A stretch of 64,000 bases of DNA from NCBI GenBank assembly GCA_037783545.1, contig JBBELK010001643.1, forward strand, positions 1-64,000, given 5' to 3'. The notes beneath the pieces were generated by a model. That model was given only the letters and a program-made list of their open reading frames with translations, was not told the DNA's origin and did no database searches. Every line of letters begins with the position of its first letter. The first letter of the stretch is position 1. Positions 21,806-34,165 of this stretch are shown piece by piece. The stretch comes from Henricia sp. BOLD:AAB3569. Taxonomy: Eukaryota; Echinodermata; Asteroidea; Spinulosida; Echinasteridae. The position numbers and the translations under genes were made by a program.

Positions 21806-24549
21806 CACCCTGCGCATGCGCCGCGCTGGTGTACATTTGTACGGCCGTTGACTCACCCCAGATTGTGACGGGAATTAGGTCAAAGTGTGTCCCAAATGCC
21901 GGCAAATTTGGAAATCAAGGAATTTTCCAACCAACTTCAAATTTGGCATGCTCCAAACTGTATATATTCCGCACTTGTCATGCAAAATTGACAGATTTTC
22001 GCTGGGAAATGACGGAGAAATTTCAGAGTTTAGGGAAAACGGAGCTCGGCTGGGTGGTTATTCGCCTAACCGTGGCTGTTGGGACACCCTGCGCCGCGCT
22101 GGTGTACATTTGTACGGCCGTTGACTCACCCCAGATTGTGACGGGAATTAGGTCAAAGTGTGTCCCAAATGCCGGCAAATTTGGAAATCAAGGAATTTTC
22201 CAACCAACTTCAAATTTTGCATGCTCCAAACTGTATATATTCCGCACTTGTCATGCAAAATTGACAGATTTTCGCTGGGAAATGACGGAGAAATTTCAGA
22301 GTTTAGGGAAAACGGAGCTCGGCTGCGTGGTTATTCCCCTAACCGTGGCTGTTGGGACACCCTGCGCCGCGCTGGTGTACATTTGTACGGCCGTTGACTC
22401 ACCCCAGGTTGTGACGGGAATTAGGTCAAAGTGTGTCCCAAATGCCGGCAAATTTGGAAATCAAGGAATTTTCCAACCAACTTCAAATTTTGCATGCTCC
22501 AAACTGTATATATTCCCCACTTGTCATGCAAAATTGACAGATTTTCGCTGGGAAATGACGGAGACATTTCAGAGTTTAGGGAAAACGGAGCTCGGCTGCG
22601 TGGTTATTCCCCTAACCGAGGCTGTTGGGACACCCTGCGCATGCGCTGGTGTACATTTCTACGGCCGTTGACTCACCCCAGATTGTGACGGGAATTAGGT
22701 CAAAGTGTGTCCCAAATGCCGGCAAATTTGGAAATCAAGGAATTTTCCAACCAACTTCAAATTTTGCATGCTCCAAACTGTATATATTCCGCACTTGTCA
22801 TGCAAAATTGACAGATTTTCGCTGGGAAATGACGGAGAAATTTCAGAGTTTAGGGAAAACGGAGCTCGGCTGCGTGGTTATTCCCCTAACCGTGGCTGTT
22901 GGGACACCCTGCGCCGCGCTGGTGTACATTTGTACGGCCGTTGACTCACCCCAGATTGTGACGGGAATTAGGTCAAAGTGTGTCCCAAATGCCGGCAAAT
23001 TTGGAAATCAAGGAATTTTCCAACCAACTTCAAATTTTGCATGCTCCAAACTGTATATATTCCGCACTTGTCATGCAAAATTGACAGATTTTCGCTGGGA
23101 AATGACGGAGAAATTTCAGAGTTTAGGGAAAACGGAGCTCGGCTGCGTGGTTATTCCCCTAACCGTGGCTGTTGGGACACCCTGCGCCGCGCTGGTGTAC
23201 ATTTGTACGGCCGTTGACTCACCCCAGATTGTGACGGGAATTAGGTCAAAGTGTGTCCCAAATGCCGGCAAATTTGGAAATCAAGGAATTTTCCAACCAA
23301 CTTCAAATTTTGCATGCTCCAAACTGTATATATTCCGCACTTGTCATGCAAAATTGACAGATTTTCGTTGGGAAATGACGGAGAAATTTCAGAGTTTAGG
23401 GAAAACGGAGCTCGGCTGCGTGGTTATTCCCCTAACCGTGGCTGTTGGGACACCCTGCGCATGCGCCGCGCCGGTGTACATTTGTACGGCCGTTGACTCA
23501 CCCCAGATTGTGACGGGAATTAGGTCAAAGTGTGTCCCAAATGCCGGCAAATTTGGAAATCAAGGAATTTTCCAACCAACTTCAAATTTGGCATGCTCCA
23601 AACTGTATATATTCCGCACTTGTCATGCAAAATTGACAGATTTCCGCTGGGAAATGACGGAGAAATTTCAGAGTTTAGGGAAAACGGAGCTCGGCTGCGT
23701 GGTTATTCCCCTAACCGTGGCTGTTGGGACACCCTGCGCATGCGCTGGTGTACATTTGTACGGCCGTTGACTCACCCCAGATTGGGACGGGAATTAGGTC
23801 AAAGTGTGTCCCAAATGCCGGAAAATTTGGAAATCAAGCAATTTTCCAACCAACTTCAAATTTTGCATGCTCCAAATTGTATATATTCCGCACTTGTCAT
23901 GCAAAATTGACAGATTTTCGCTGGGAAATGACGGAGAAATTTCAGAGTTTAGGGAAAACGGAGCTCGGCTGCGTGGTTATTCGCCTAACCGTGGCTGTTG
24001 GGACACCCTGCGCCGCGCTGGTGTACATTTGTACGGCCGTTGACTCACCCCAGATTGTGACGGGAATTAGGTCAAAGTGTGTCCCAAATGCCGGCAAATT
24101 TGGAAATCAAGGAATTTTCCAACCAACTTCAAATTTTGCATGCTCCAAACTGTATATATTCCGCACTTGTCATGCAAAATTGACAGATTTTCGCTGGGAA
24201 ATGACGGAGAAATTTCAGAGTTTAGGGAAAACGGAGCTCGGCTGCGTGGTTATTCCCCGAACCGTGGCTGTTGGGACACCCTGCGCATGCGCCGCGCTGG
24301 TGTACATTTGTACGGCCGTTGACTCACCCCAGATTGTGACGGGAATTAGGTCAAAGTGTGTCCCAAATGCCGGCAAATTTGGAAATCAAGGAATTTTCCA
24401 ACCAACTTCAAATTTGGCATGCTCCAAACTGTATATATTCCGCACTTGTCATGCAAAATTGACAGATTTTCGCTCGGAAATGACGGAGAAATTTCAGAGT
24501 TTAGGGAAAACGGAGCTCGGCTGCGTGGTTATTCCCCTAACCGTGGCTG
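21806..24549 (+). repeat. Mixed monomers without a clear local HOR
   Basis: All three length classes occur. Markers include ATTTGGCATG (near 21943, 23587 and 24413), GAGACATTTC (near 22562), TTCCCCACTT (near 22514), GCGCCGGTG (near 23468), GATTGGGACGG (near 23782) and AATCAAGCAATT (near 23832). The copy at 23363 has the closest match to the left half of the CENP-B box. Several variants link to neighbouring blocks, but I could not define one repeating unit. Confidence 0.65.
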
Positions 24550-25654
24550 TTGGGACACCCTGCGCATGCGCTGGTGTACATTTCTACGGCCGTTGACTCA
24601 CCCCAGATTGTGACGGGAATTAGGTCAAAGTGTGTCCCAAATGCCGGCAAATTTGGAAATCAAGGAATTTTCCAACCAACTTCAAATTTTGCATGCTCCA
24701 AATTGTATATATTCCGCACTTGTCATGCAAAATTGACGAATTTTCGCTGGGAAATGACGGAGAAATTTCAGAGTTTAGGGAAAACGGAGCTCGGCTGCGT
24801 GGTTATTCGCCTAACCGTGGCTGTTGGGACACCCTGCGCCGCGCTGGTGTACATTTGTACGGCCGTTGACTCACCCCAGATTGTGACGGGAATTAGGTCA
24901 AAGTGTGTCCCAAATGCCGGCAAATTTGGAAATCAAGGAATTTTCCAACCAACTTCAAATTTTGCATGCTCCAAACTGTATATATTCCGCACTTGTCATG
25001 CAAAATTGACAGATTTTCGCTGGGAAATGACGGAGAAATTTCAGAGTTTAGGGAAAACGGAGCTCGGCTGCGTGGTTATTCCCCTAACCGTGGCTGTTGG
25101 GACACCCTGCGCATGCGCCGCGCTGGTGTACATTTGTACGGCCGTTGACTCACCCCAGATTGTGACGGGAATTAAGTCAAAGTGTGTCCCAAATGCCGGC
25201 AAATTTGGAAATCAAGGAATTTTCCAACCAACTTCAAATTTTGCATGCTCCAAACTGTATATATTCCGCACTTGTCATGCAAAATTGACAGATTTTCGCT
25301 GGGAAATGACGGAGAAATTTCAGAGTTTAGGGAAAACGGAGCTCGGCTGCGTGGTTATTCCCCTAACCGTGGCTGTTGGGACACCCTGCGCATGCGCCGC
25401 GCTGGTGTACATTTCTACGGCCGTTGACTCACCCCAGATTGTGACGGGAATTAGGTCAAAGTGTGTCCCAAATGCCGGCAAATTTGGAAATCAAGGAATT
25501 TTCCAACCAACTTCAAATTTTGCATGCTCCAAACTGTATATATTCCGCACTTGTCATGCAAAATTGACAGATTTTCGCTGGGAAATGACGGAGAAATTTC
25601 AGAGTTTAGGGAAAACGGAGCTCGGCTGCGTTGTTATTCCCCTAACCGTGGCTG
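24550..25654 (+). repeat. 1105-bp tetramer HOR, unit 1
   Basis: Four monomers (273, 279, 279, 274) make this unit. The first is marked by CCAAATTGTATAT, TTGACGAATTTTCG (near 24737) and CGCCTAACC. The same linked trio returns 1105 bp later (near 25842) and again 2203 bp after that (near 28045). Private changes here are GAATTAAGTC near 25175 and TGCGTTGTT near 25630. Confidence 0.8.
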
Positions 25655-27643
25655 TTGGGACACCCTGCGCATGCGCTGGTGTACATTTCTACGGCCGTTG
25701 ACTCACCCCAGATTGTGACGGGAATTAGGTCAAAGTGTGTCCCAAATGCCGGCAAATTTGGAAATCAAGGAATTTTCCAACCAACTTCAAATTTTGCATG
25801 CTCCAAATTGTATATATTCCGCACTTGTCATGCAAAATTGACGAATTTTCGCTGGGAAATGACGGAGAAATTTCAGAGTTTAGGGAAAACGGAGCTCGGC
25901 TGCGTGGTTATTCGCCTAACCGTGGCTGTTGGGACACCCTGCGCCGCGCTGGTGTACATTTGTACGGCCGTTGACTCACCCCAGATTGTGACGGGAATTA
26001 GGTCAAAGTGTGTCCCAAATGCCGGCAAATTTGGAAATCAAGGAATTTTCCAACCAACTTCAAATTTTGCATGCTCCAAACTGTATATATTCCGCACTTG
26101 TCATGCAAAATTGACAGATTTTCGCTGGGAAATGACGGAGAAATTTCAGAGTTTAGGGAAAACGGAGCTCGGCTGCGTGGTTATTCCCCTAACCGTGGCT
26201 GTTGGGACACCCTGCGCATGCGCCGCGCTGGTGTACATTTGTACGGCCGTTGACTCACCCCAGATTGTGACGGGAATTAGGTCAAAGTGTGTCCCAAAGG
26301 CCGGCAAATTTGGAAATCAAGGAATTTTCCAACCAACTTCAAATTTTGCATGCTCCAAACTGTATATATTCCGCACTTGTCATGCAAAATTGACAGATTT
26401 TCGCTGGGAAATGACGGAGACATTTCAGAGTTTAGGGAAAACGGAGCTCGGCTGCGTGGTTATTCCCCTAACCGTGGCTGTTGGGACACCCTGCGCATGC
26501 GCCGCGCTGGTGTACATTTTTACGGCCGTTGACTCACCCCAGATTGTGACGGGAATTAGGTCAAAGTGTGTCCCAAATGCCGGCAAATTTGGAAATCAAG
26601 GAATTTTCCAACCAACTTCAAATTTTGCATGCTCCAAACTGTATATATTCCGCACTTGTCATGCAAAATTGACAGATTTTCGCTGGGAAATGACGGAGAA
26701 ATTTCAGAGTTTAGGGAAAACGGAGCTCGGCTGCGTGGTTATTCCCCTAACCGTGGCTGTTGGGACACCCTGCGCATGCGCTGGTGTACATTTATACGGC
26801 CGTTGACTCACCCCAGATTGTGACGGGAATTAGGTCAAAGTGTGTCCCAAATGCCGGCAAATTTGGAAATCAAGGAATTTTCCAACCAACTTCAAATTTT
26901 GCATGCTCCAAACTGTATATATTCCGCACTTGTCATGCAAAATTGACAGATTTTCGCTGGGAAATGACGGAGAAATTTCAGAGTTTAGGGAAAACGGAGC
27001 TCGGCTGCGTGGTTATTCCCCTAACCGTGGCTGTTGGGACACCCTGCGCCGCGCTGGTGTACATTTGTACGGCCGTTGACTCACCCCAGATTGTGACGGG
27101 AATTAGGTCAAAGTGTGTCCCAAATGCCGGCAAATTTGGAAATCAAGGAATTTTCCAACCAACTTCAAATTTTGCGTGCTCCAAACTGTATATACTCTGC
27201 ACTTGTCATGCAAAATTGACAGATTTTCGCTGGGAAATGACGGAAAAATTTCAGAGTTTAGGGAAAACGGAGCTCGGCTGCGTGGTTATTCCCCTAACCG
27301 TGGCTGTTGGGACACCCTGCGCCGCGCTGGTGTACATTTGTACGGCCGTTGACTCACCCCAGATTGTGACGGGAATTAGGTCAAAGTGTGTCCCAAATGC
27401 CGGCAAATTTGGAAATCAAGGAATTTTCCAACCAACTTCAAATTTTGCATGCTCCAAACTGTATATATTCCGCACTTGTCATGCAAAATTGACAGATTTT
27501 CGCTGGGAAATGACGGAGAAATTTCAGAGTTTAGGGAAAACGGAGCTCGGCTGCGTGGTTATTCCCCTAACCGTGGCTGTTGGGACACCCTGCGCCGCGC
27601 TGGTGTACATTTGTACGGCCGTTGACTCACCCCAGATTGTGAC
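25655..27643 (+). repeat. Block A: tetramer plus three monomers ending in +5 bp
   Basis: The block starts with a 1105-bp tetramer carrying CCCAAAGGCCGG (26299) and GAGACATTTC (near 26416), then adds monomers including one marked by GCGTGCTCC, TATACTCTGCAC and GACGGAAAAAT (27174-27246). It ends at a 5-bp insertion, GTGACATGACGGG (near 27640). The order is repeated in 27858-29572 at offset 2203, falling to 1929 after one monomer is lost. One private base, TTTTTACGG near 26519, gives the fourth base seen at a site where G, C and A also occur. Confidence 0.8.
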
Positions 27644-27857
27644 ATGACGGGAATTAGGTCAAAGTGTGTCCCAAATGCCGGCAAATTTGGAAATCAAGGA
27701 ATTTTCCAACCAACTTCAAATTTTGCATGCTCCAAACTGTATATATTCCGCACTTGTCATGCAAAATTGACAGATTTTCGCTGGGAAATGACGGAGAAAT
27801 TTCAGAGTTTAGGGAAAACGGAGCTCGGCTGCGTGGTTATTCCCCTAACCGTGGCTG

Positions 27858-29572
27858 TTGGGACACCCTGCGCATGCGCTGGTGTACATTTCTACGGCCG
27901 TTGACTCACCCCAGATTGTGACGGGAATTAGGTCAAAGTGTGTCCCAAATGCCGGCAAATTTGGAAATCAAGGAATTTTCCAACCAACTTCAAATTTTGC
28001 ATGCTCCAAATTGTATATATTCCGCACTTGTCATGTAAAATTGACGAATTTTCGCTGGGAAATGACGGAGAAATTTCAGAGTTTAGGGAAAACGGAGCTC
28101 GGCTGCGTGGTTATTCGCCTAACCGTGGCTGTTGGGACACCCTGCGCCGCGCTGGTGTACATTTGTACGGCCGTTGACTCACCCCAGATTGTGACGGGAA
28201 TTAGGTCAAAGTGTGTCCCAAATGCCGGCAAATTTGGAAATCAAGGAATTTTCCAACCAACTTCAAATTTTGCATGCTCCAAACTGTATATATTCCGCAC
28301 TTGTCATGCAAAATTGACAGATTTTCGCTGGGAAATGACGGAGAAATTTCAGAGTTTAGGGAAAACGGAGCTCGGCTGCGTGGTTATTCCCCTAACCGTG
28401 GCTGTTGGGACACCCTGCGCATGCGCCGCGCTGGTGTACATTTGTACGGCCGTTGACTCACCCCAGATTGTGACGGGAATTAGGTCAAAGTGTGTCCCAA
28501 AGGCCGGCAAATTTGGAAATCAAGGAATTTTCCAACCAACTTCAAATTTTGCATGCTCCAAACTGTATATATTCCGCACTTGTCATGCAAAATTGACAGA
28601 TTTTCGCTGGGAAATGACGGAGACATTTCAGAGTTTAGGGAAAACGGAGCTCGGCTGCGTGGTTATTCCCCTAACCGTGGCTGTTGGGACACCCTGCGCA
28701 TGCGCCGCGCTGGTGTACATTTCTACGGCCGTTGACTCACCCCAGATTGTGACGGGAATTAGGTCAAAGTGTGTCCCAAATGCCGGCAAATTTGGAAATC
28801 AAGGAATTTTCCAACCAACTTCAAATTTTGCATGCTCCAAACTGTATATATTCCGCACTTGTCATGCAAAATTGACAGATTTTCGCTGGGAAATGACGGA
28901 GAAATTTTAGAGTTTAGGGAAAACGGAGCTCGGCTGCGTGGTTATTCCCCTAACCGTGGCTGTTGGGACACCCTGCGCCGCGCTGGTGTACATTTGTACG
29001 GCCGTTGACTCACCCCAGATTGTGACGGGAATTAGGTCAAAGTGTGTCCCAAATGCCGGCAAATTTGGAAATCAAGGAATTTTCCAACCAACTTCAAATT
29101 TTGCGTGCTCCAAACTGTATATACTCTGCACTTGTCATGCAAAATTGACAGATTTTCGCTGGGAAATGACGGAAAAATTTCAGAGTTTAGGGAAAACGGA
29201 GCTCGGCTGCGTGGTTATTCCCCTAACCGTGGCTGTTGGGACACCCTGCGCCGCGCTGGTGTACATTTGTACGGCCGTTGACTCACCCCAGATTGTGACG
29301 GGAATTAGGTCAAAGTGTGTCCCAAATGCCGGCAAATTTGGAAATCAAGGAATTTTCCAACCAACTTCAAATTTTGCATGCTCCAAACTGTATATATTCC
29401 GCACTTGTCATGCAAAATTGACAGATTTTCGCTGGGAAATGACGGAGAAATTTCAGAGTTTAGGGAAAACGGAGCTCGGCTGCGTGGTTATTCCCCTAAC
29501 CGTGGCTGTTGGGACACCCTGCGCCGCGCTGGTGTACATTTGTACGGCCGTTGACTCACCCCAGATTGTGAC
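27858..29572 (+). repeat. Block B: copy of block A lacking one monomer
   Basis: The markers of block A recur in the same order: TTGACGAATTTTCG (near 28045), CCCAAAGGCCGG (28502), GAGACATTTC, TATACTCTGCAC (near 29120) and GTGACATGACGGG (near 29569). The offset is 2203 bp up to the monomer at 28769 and 1929 bp beyond it, so one 274-bp monomer is missing. That is the result expected from an out-of-register exchange. A private T, AAATTTTAGAG near 28908, adds a stop to the open frame. Confidence 0.85.
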
Positions 29573-30942
29573 ATGACGGGAATTAGGTCAAAGTGTGTCC
29601 CAAATGCCGGCAAATTTGGAAATCAAGGAATTTTCCAACCAACTTCAAATTTTGCATGCTCCAAACTGTATATATTCCGCACTTGTCATGCAAAATTGAC
29701 AGATTTTCGCTGGGAAATGACGGAGAAATTTCAGAGTTTAGGGAAAACGGAGCTCGGCTGCGTGGTTATTCCCCTAACCGTGGCTGTTGGGACACCCTGC
29801 GCCGCGCTGGTGTACATTTGTACGGCCGTTGACTCACCCCAGATTGTGACGGGAATTAGGTCAAAGTGTGTCCCAAATGCCGGCAAATTTGGAAATCAAG
29901 GAATTTTCCAACCAACTTCAAATTTTGCATGCTCCAAACTGTATATATTCCGCACTTGTCATGCAAAATTGACAGATTTTCGCTGGGAAATGACGGAGAA
30001 ATTTCAGAGTTTAGGGAAAACGGAGCTCGGCTGCGTGGTTATTCCCCTAACCGTGGCTGTTGGGACACCCTGCGCCGCGCTGGTGTACATTTGTACGGCC
30101 GTTGACTCACCCCAGATTGTGACGGGAATTAGGTCAAAGTGTGTCCCAAATGCCGGCAAATTTGGAAATCAAGGAATTTTCCAACCAACTTCAAATTTTG
30201 CATGCTCCAAACTGTATATATTCCGCACTTGTCATGCAAAATTGACAGATTTTCGCAGGGAAATGACGGAGAAATTTCAGAGTTTAGGGAAAACGGAGCT
30301 CGGCTGCGTGGTTATTCCCCTAACCGTGGCTGTTGGGACACCCTGCGCCGCGCTGGTGTACATTTGTACGGCCGTTGACTCACCCCAGATTGTGACGGGA
30401 ATTAGGTCAAAGTGTGTCCCAAATGCCGGCAAATTTGGAAATCAAGGAATTTTCCAACCAACTTCAAATTTTGCGTGCTCCAAACTGTATATACTCTGCA
30501 CTTGTCATGCAAAATTGACAGATTTTCGCTGGGAAATGACGGAAAAATTTCAGAGTTTAGGGAAAACGGAGCTCGGCTGCGTGGTTATTCCCCTAACCGT
30601 GGCTGTTGGGACACCCTGCGCCGCGCTGGTGTACATTTGTACGGCCGTTGACTCACCCCAGATTGTGACGGGAATTAGGTCAAAGTGTGTCCCAAATGCC
30701 GGCAAATTTGGAAATCAAGGAATTTTCCAACCAACTTCAAATTTTGCATGCTCCAAACTGTATATATTCCGCACTTGTCATGCAAAATTGACAGATTTTC
30801 GCTGGGAAATGACGGAGAAATTTCAGAGTTTAGGGAAAACGGAGCTCGGCTGCGTGGTTATTCCCCTAACCGTGGCTGTTGGGACACCCTGCGCCGCGCT
30901 GGTGTACATTTGTACGGCCGTTGACTCACCCCAGATTGTGAC
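29573..30942 (+). repeat. 1370-bp pentamer with 5-bp insertion
   Basis: Five 273-bp monomers plus 5 bp. Monomer 3 has CGCAGGGAAATG (30256), monomer 4 has GCGTGCTCC and TATACTCTGCAC, and monomer 5 ends in GTGACATGACGGG. The insertion duplicates a short ATGAC-type motif at the monomer border. Distances to the next occurrences are 1370 bp and then 824 bp. Confidence 0.82.
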
Positions 30943-31766
30943 ATGACGGGAATTAGGTCAAAGTGTGTCCCAAATGCCGGCAAATTTGGAAATCAAGGAA
31001 TTTTCCAACCAACTTCAAATTTTGCATGCTCCAAACTGTATATATTCCGCACTTGTCATGCAAAATTGACAGATTTTCGCTGGGAAATGACGGAGAAATT
31101 TCAGAGTTTAGGGAAAACGGAGCTCGGCTGCGTGGTTATTCCCCTAACCGTGGCTGTTGGGACACCCTGCGCCGCGCTGGTGTACATTTGTACGGCCGTT
31201 GACTCACCCCAGATTGTGACGGGAATTAGGTCAAAGTGTGTCCCAAATGCCGGCAAATTTGGAAATCAAGGAATTTTCCAACCAACTTCAAATTTTGCAT
31301 GCTCCAAACTGTATATATTCCGCACTTGTCATGCAAAATTGACAGATTTTCGCTGGGAAATGACGGAGAAATTTCAGAGTTTAGGGAAAACGGAGCTCGG
31401 CTGCGTGGTTATTCCCCTAACCGTGGCTGTTGGGACACCCTGCGCCGCGCTGGTGTACATTTGTACGGCCGTTGACTCACCCCAGATTGTGACGGGAATT
31501 AGGTCAAAGTGTGTCCCAAATGCCGGCAAATTTGGAAATCAAGGAATTTTCCAACCAACTTCAAATTTTGCATGCTCCAAACTGTATATATTCCGCACTT
31601 GTCATGCAAAATTGACAGATTTTCGCAGGGAAATGACGGAGAAATTTCAGAGTTTAGGGAAAACGGAGCTCGGCTGCGTGGTTATTCCCCTAACCGTGGC
31701 TGTTGGGACACCCTGCGCCGCGCTGGTGTACATTTGTACGGCCGTTGACTCACCCCAGATTGTGAC
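30943..31766 (+). repeat. 824-bp trimer derived from the pentamer
   Basis: Monomers 1-3 match the pentamer, including CGCAGGGAAATG (31626), but the third ends directly in GTGACATGACGGG, which in the pentamer closes monomer 5. The pattern fits loss of 546 bp (two monomers) between equivalent points in monomers 3 and 5. Confidence 0.82.
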
Positions 31767-32590
31767 ATGACGGGAATTAGGTCAAAGTGTGTCCCAAATG
31801 CCGGCAAATTTGGAAATCAAGGAATTTTCCAACCAACTTCAAATTTTGCATGCTCCAAACTGTATATATTCCGCACTTGTCATGCAAAATTGACAGATTT
31901 TCGCTGGGAAATGACGGAGAAATTTCAGAGTTTAGGGAAAACGGAGCTCGGCTGCGTGGTTATTCCCCTAACCGTGGCTGTTGGGACACCCTGCGCCGCG
32001 CTGGTGTACATTTGTACGGCCGTTGACTCACCCCAGATTGTGACGGGAATTAGGTCAAAGTGTGTCCCAAATGCCGGCAAATTTGGAAATCAAGGAATTT
32101 TCCAACCAACTTCAAATTTTGCATGCTCCAAACTGTATATATTCCGCACTTGTCATGCAAAATTGACAGATTTTCGCTGGGAAATGACGGAGAAATTTCA
32201 GAGTTTAGGGAAAACGGAGCTCGGCTGCGTGGTTATTCCCCTAACCGTGGCTGTTGGGACACCCTGCGCCGCGCTGGTGTACATTTGTACGGCCGTTGAC
32301 TCACCCCAGATTGTGACGGGAATTAGGTCAAAGTGTGTCCCAAATGCCGGCAAATTTGGAAATCAAGGAATTTTCCAACCAACTTCAAATTTTGCATGCT
32401 CCAAACTGTATATATTCCGCACTTGTCATGCAAAATTGACAGATTTTCGCAGGGAAATGACGGAGAAATTTCAGAGTTTAGGGAAAACGGAGCTCGGCTG
32501 CGTGGTTATTCCCCTAACCGTGGCTGTTGGGACACCCTGCGCCGCGCTGGTGTACATTTGTACGGCCGTTGACTCACCCCAGATTGTGAC
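31767..32590 (+). repeat. Trimer copy without the 5-bp insertion at its end
   Basis: The same three monomers return with CGCAGGGAAATG (near 32450), but the 3' border is an ordinary GTGACGGGAATT. The HOR therefore ends here and gives way to a monomer with TTATTTCCCTAACC (near 32782). It is the best marker for the right border of the 5-bp-insertion family. Confidence 0.78.
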
Positions 32591-33345
32591 GGGAATTAGG
32601 TCAAAGTGTGTCCCAAATGCCGGCAAATTTGGAAATCAAGGAATTTTCCAACCAACTTCAAATTTTGCATGCTCCAAACTGTATATATTCCGCACTTGTC
32701 ATGCAAAATTGACAGATTTTCGCTGGGAAATGACGGAGAAATTTCAGAGTTTAGGGAAAACGGAGCTCGGCTGCGTGGTTATTTCCCTAACCGTGGCTGT
32801 TGGGACACCCTGCGCCGCGCTGGTGTACATTTGTACGGCTGTTGACTCACCCCAGATTGTGACGGGAATTAGGTCAAAGTGTGTCCCAAATGCCGGCAAA
32901 TTTGGAAATCAAGGAATTTTCCAACCAACTTCAAATTTTGCATGCTCCAAACTGTATATATTCCGAACTTGTCATGCAAAATTGACAGATTTTCGCTGGG
33001 AAATGACGGAGAAATTTCAGAGTTTAGGGAAAACGGAGCTCGGCTGCGTGGTTATTCCCCTAACCGTGGCTGTTGGGACACCCTGCGCCGCGCTGGTGTA
33101 CATTTGTACGGCCGTTGACTCACCCCAGATTGTGACGGGAATTAGGTCAAAGTGTGTCCCAAATGCCGGCAAATTTGGAAATCACGGAATTTTCCAACCA
33201 ACTTCAAATTTTGCATGCTCCAAACTGTATATATTCCGCACTTGTCATGCAAAATTGACAGATTTTCGCTGGGAAATGACAGAGAAATTTCAGAGTTTAG
33301 GGAAAACGGAGCTCGGCTGCGTGGTTATTCCCCTAACCGTGGCTG

Positions 33346-34165
33346 TTGGGACACCCTGCGCATGCGCTGGTGTACATTTCTACGGCCGTTGACTCACCCC
33401 AGATTGTGACGGGAATTAGGTCAAAGTGTGTCCCAAATGCCGGCAAATTTGGAAATCAAGGAATTTTCCAACAAACTTCAAATTTTGCATGCTCCAAACT
33501 GTATATATTCCGCACTTGTCATGCAAAATTGACAGATTTTCGCTAGGAAATGACGGAGAAATTTCAGAGTTTAGGGAAAACGGAGCTCCGCTGCGTGGTT
33601 ATTCCTCTAACCGTGGCTGTTGGGACACCCTGCGCCGCGCTGGTGTACATTTGTACGGCCGTTGACTCACCCCAGATTGTGACGGGAATTAGGTCAAAGT
33701 GTGTCCCAAATGCCGGCAAATTTGGAAATCAAGGAATTTTCCAACCAACTTCAAATTTTGCATGCTCCAAACTGTATATATTCCGCACTTGTCATGCAAA
33801 ATTGACAGATTTTCGCTGGGAAATGACGGAGAAATTTCAGAGTTTAGGGAAAACGGAGCTCGGCTGCGTGGTTATTTCCCTAACCGTGGCTGTTGGGACA
33901 CCCTGCGCCGCGCTGGTGTACATTTGTACGGCCGTTGACTCACCCCAGATTGTGACGGGAATTAGGTCAAAGTGTGTCCCAAATGCCGGCAAATTTGGAA
34001 ATCAAGGAATTTTCCAACCAACTTCAAATTTTGCATGCTCCAAACTGTATATATTCCGCACTTGTCATGCAAAATTGACAGATTTTCGCTGGGAAATGAC
34101 AGAGAAATTTCAGAGTTTAGGGAAAACGGAGCTCGGCTGCGTGGTTATTCCCCTAACCGTGGCTG
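33346..34165 (+). repeat. 820-bp trimer, TAGG/CTCCGC subfamily
   Basis: The first monomer carries a linked set: CCAACAAACTTC, CGCTAGGAAATG, GAGCTCCGCTGCG and TTCCTCTAACC. It is followed by a TTATTTCCCTAACC monomer and a 274-bp monomer with AATGACAGAG. The same order is found at 36352, where a second TTTCCC monomer is added, and the linked set dominates 44.3-47.5 kb. A stop in the usual open frame (CGCTAG) is fixed in this subfamily. Confidence 0.8.
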
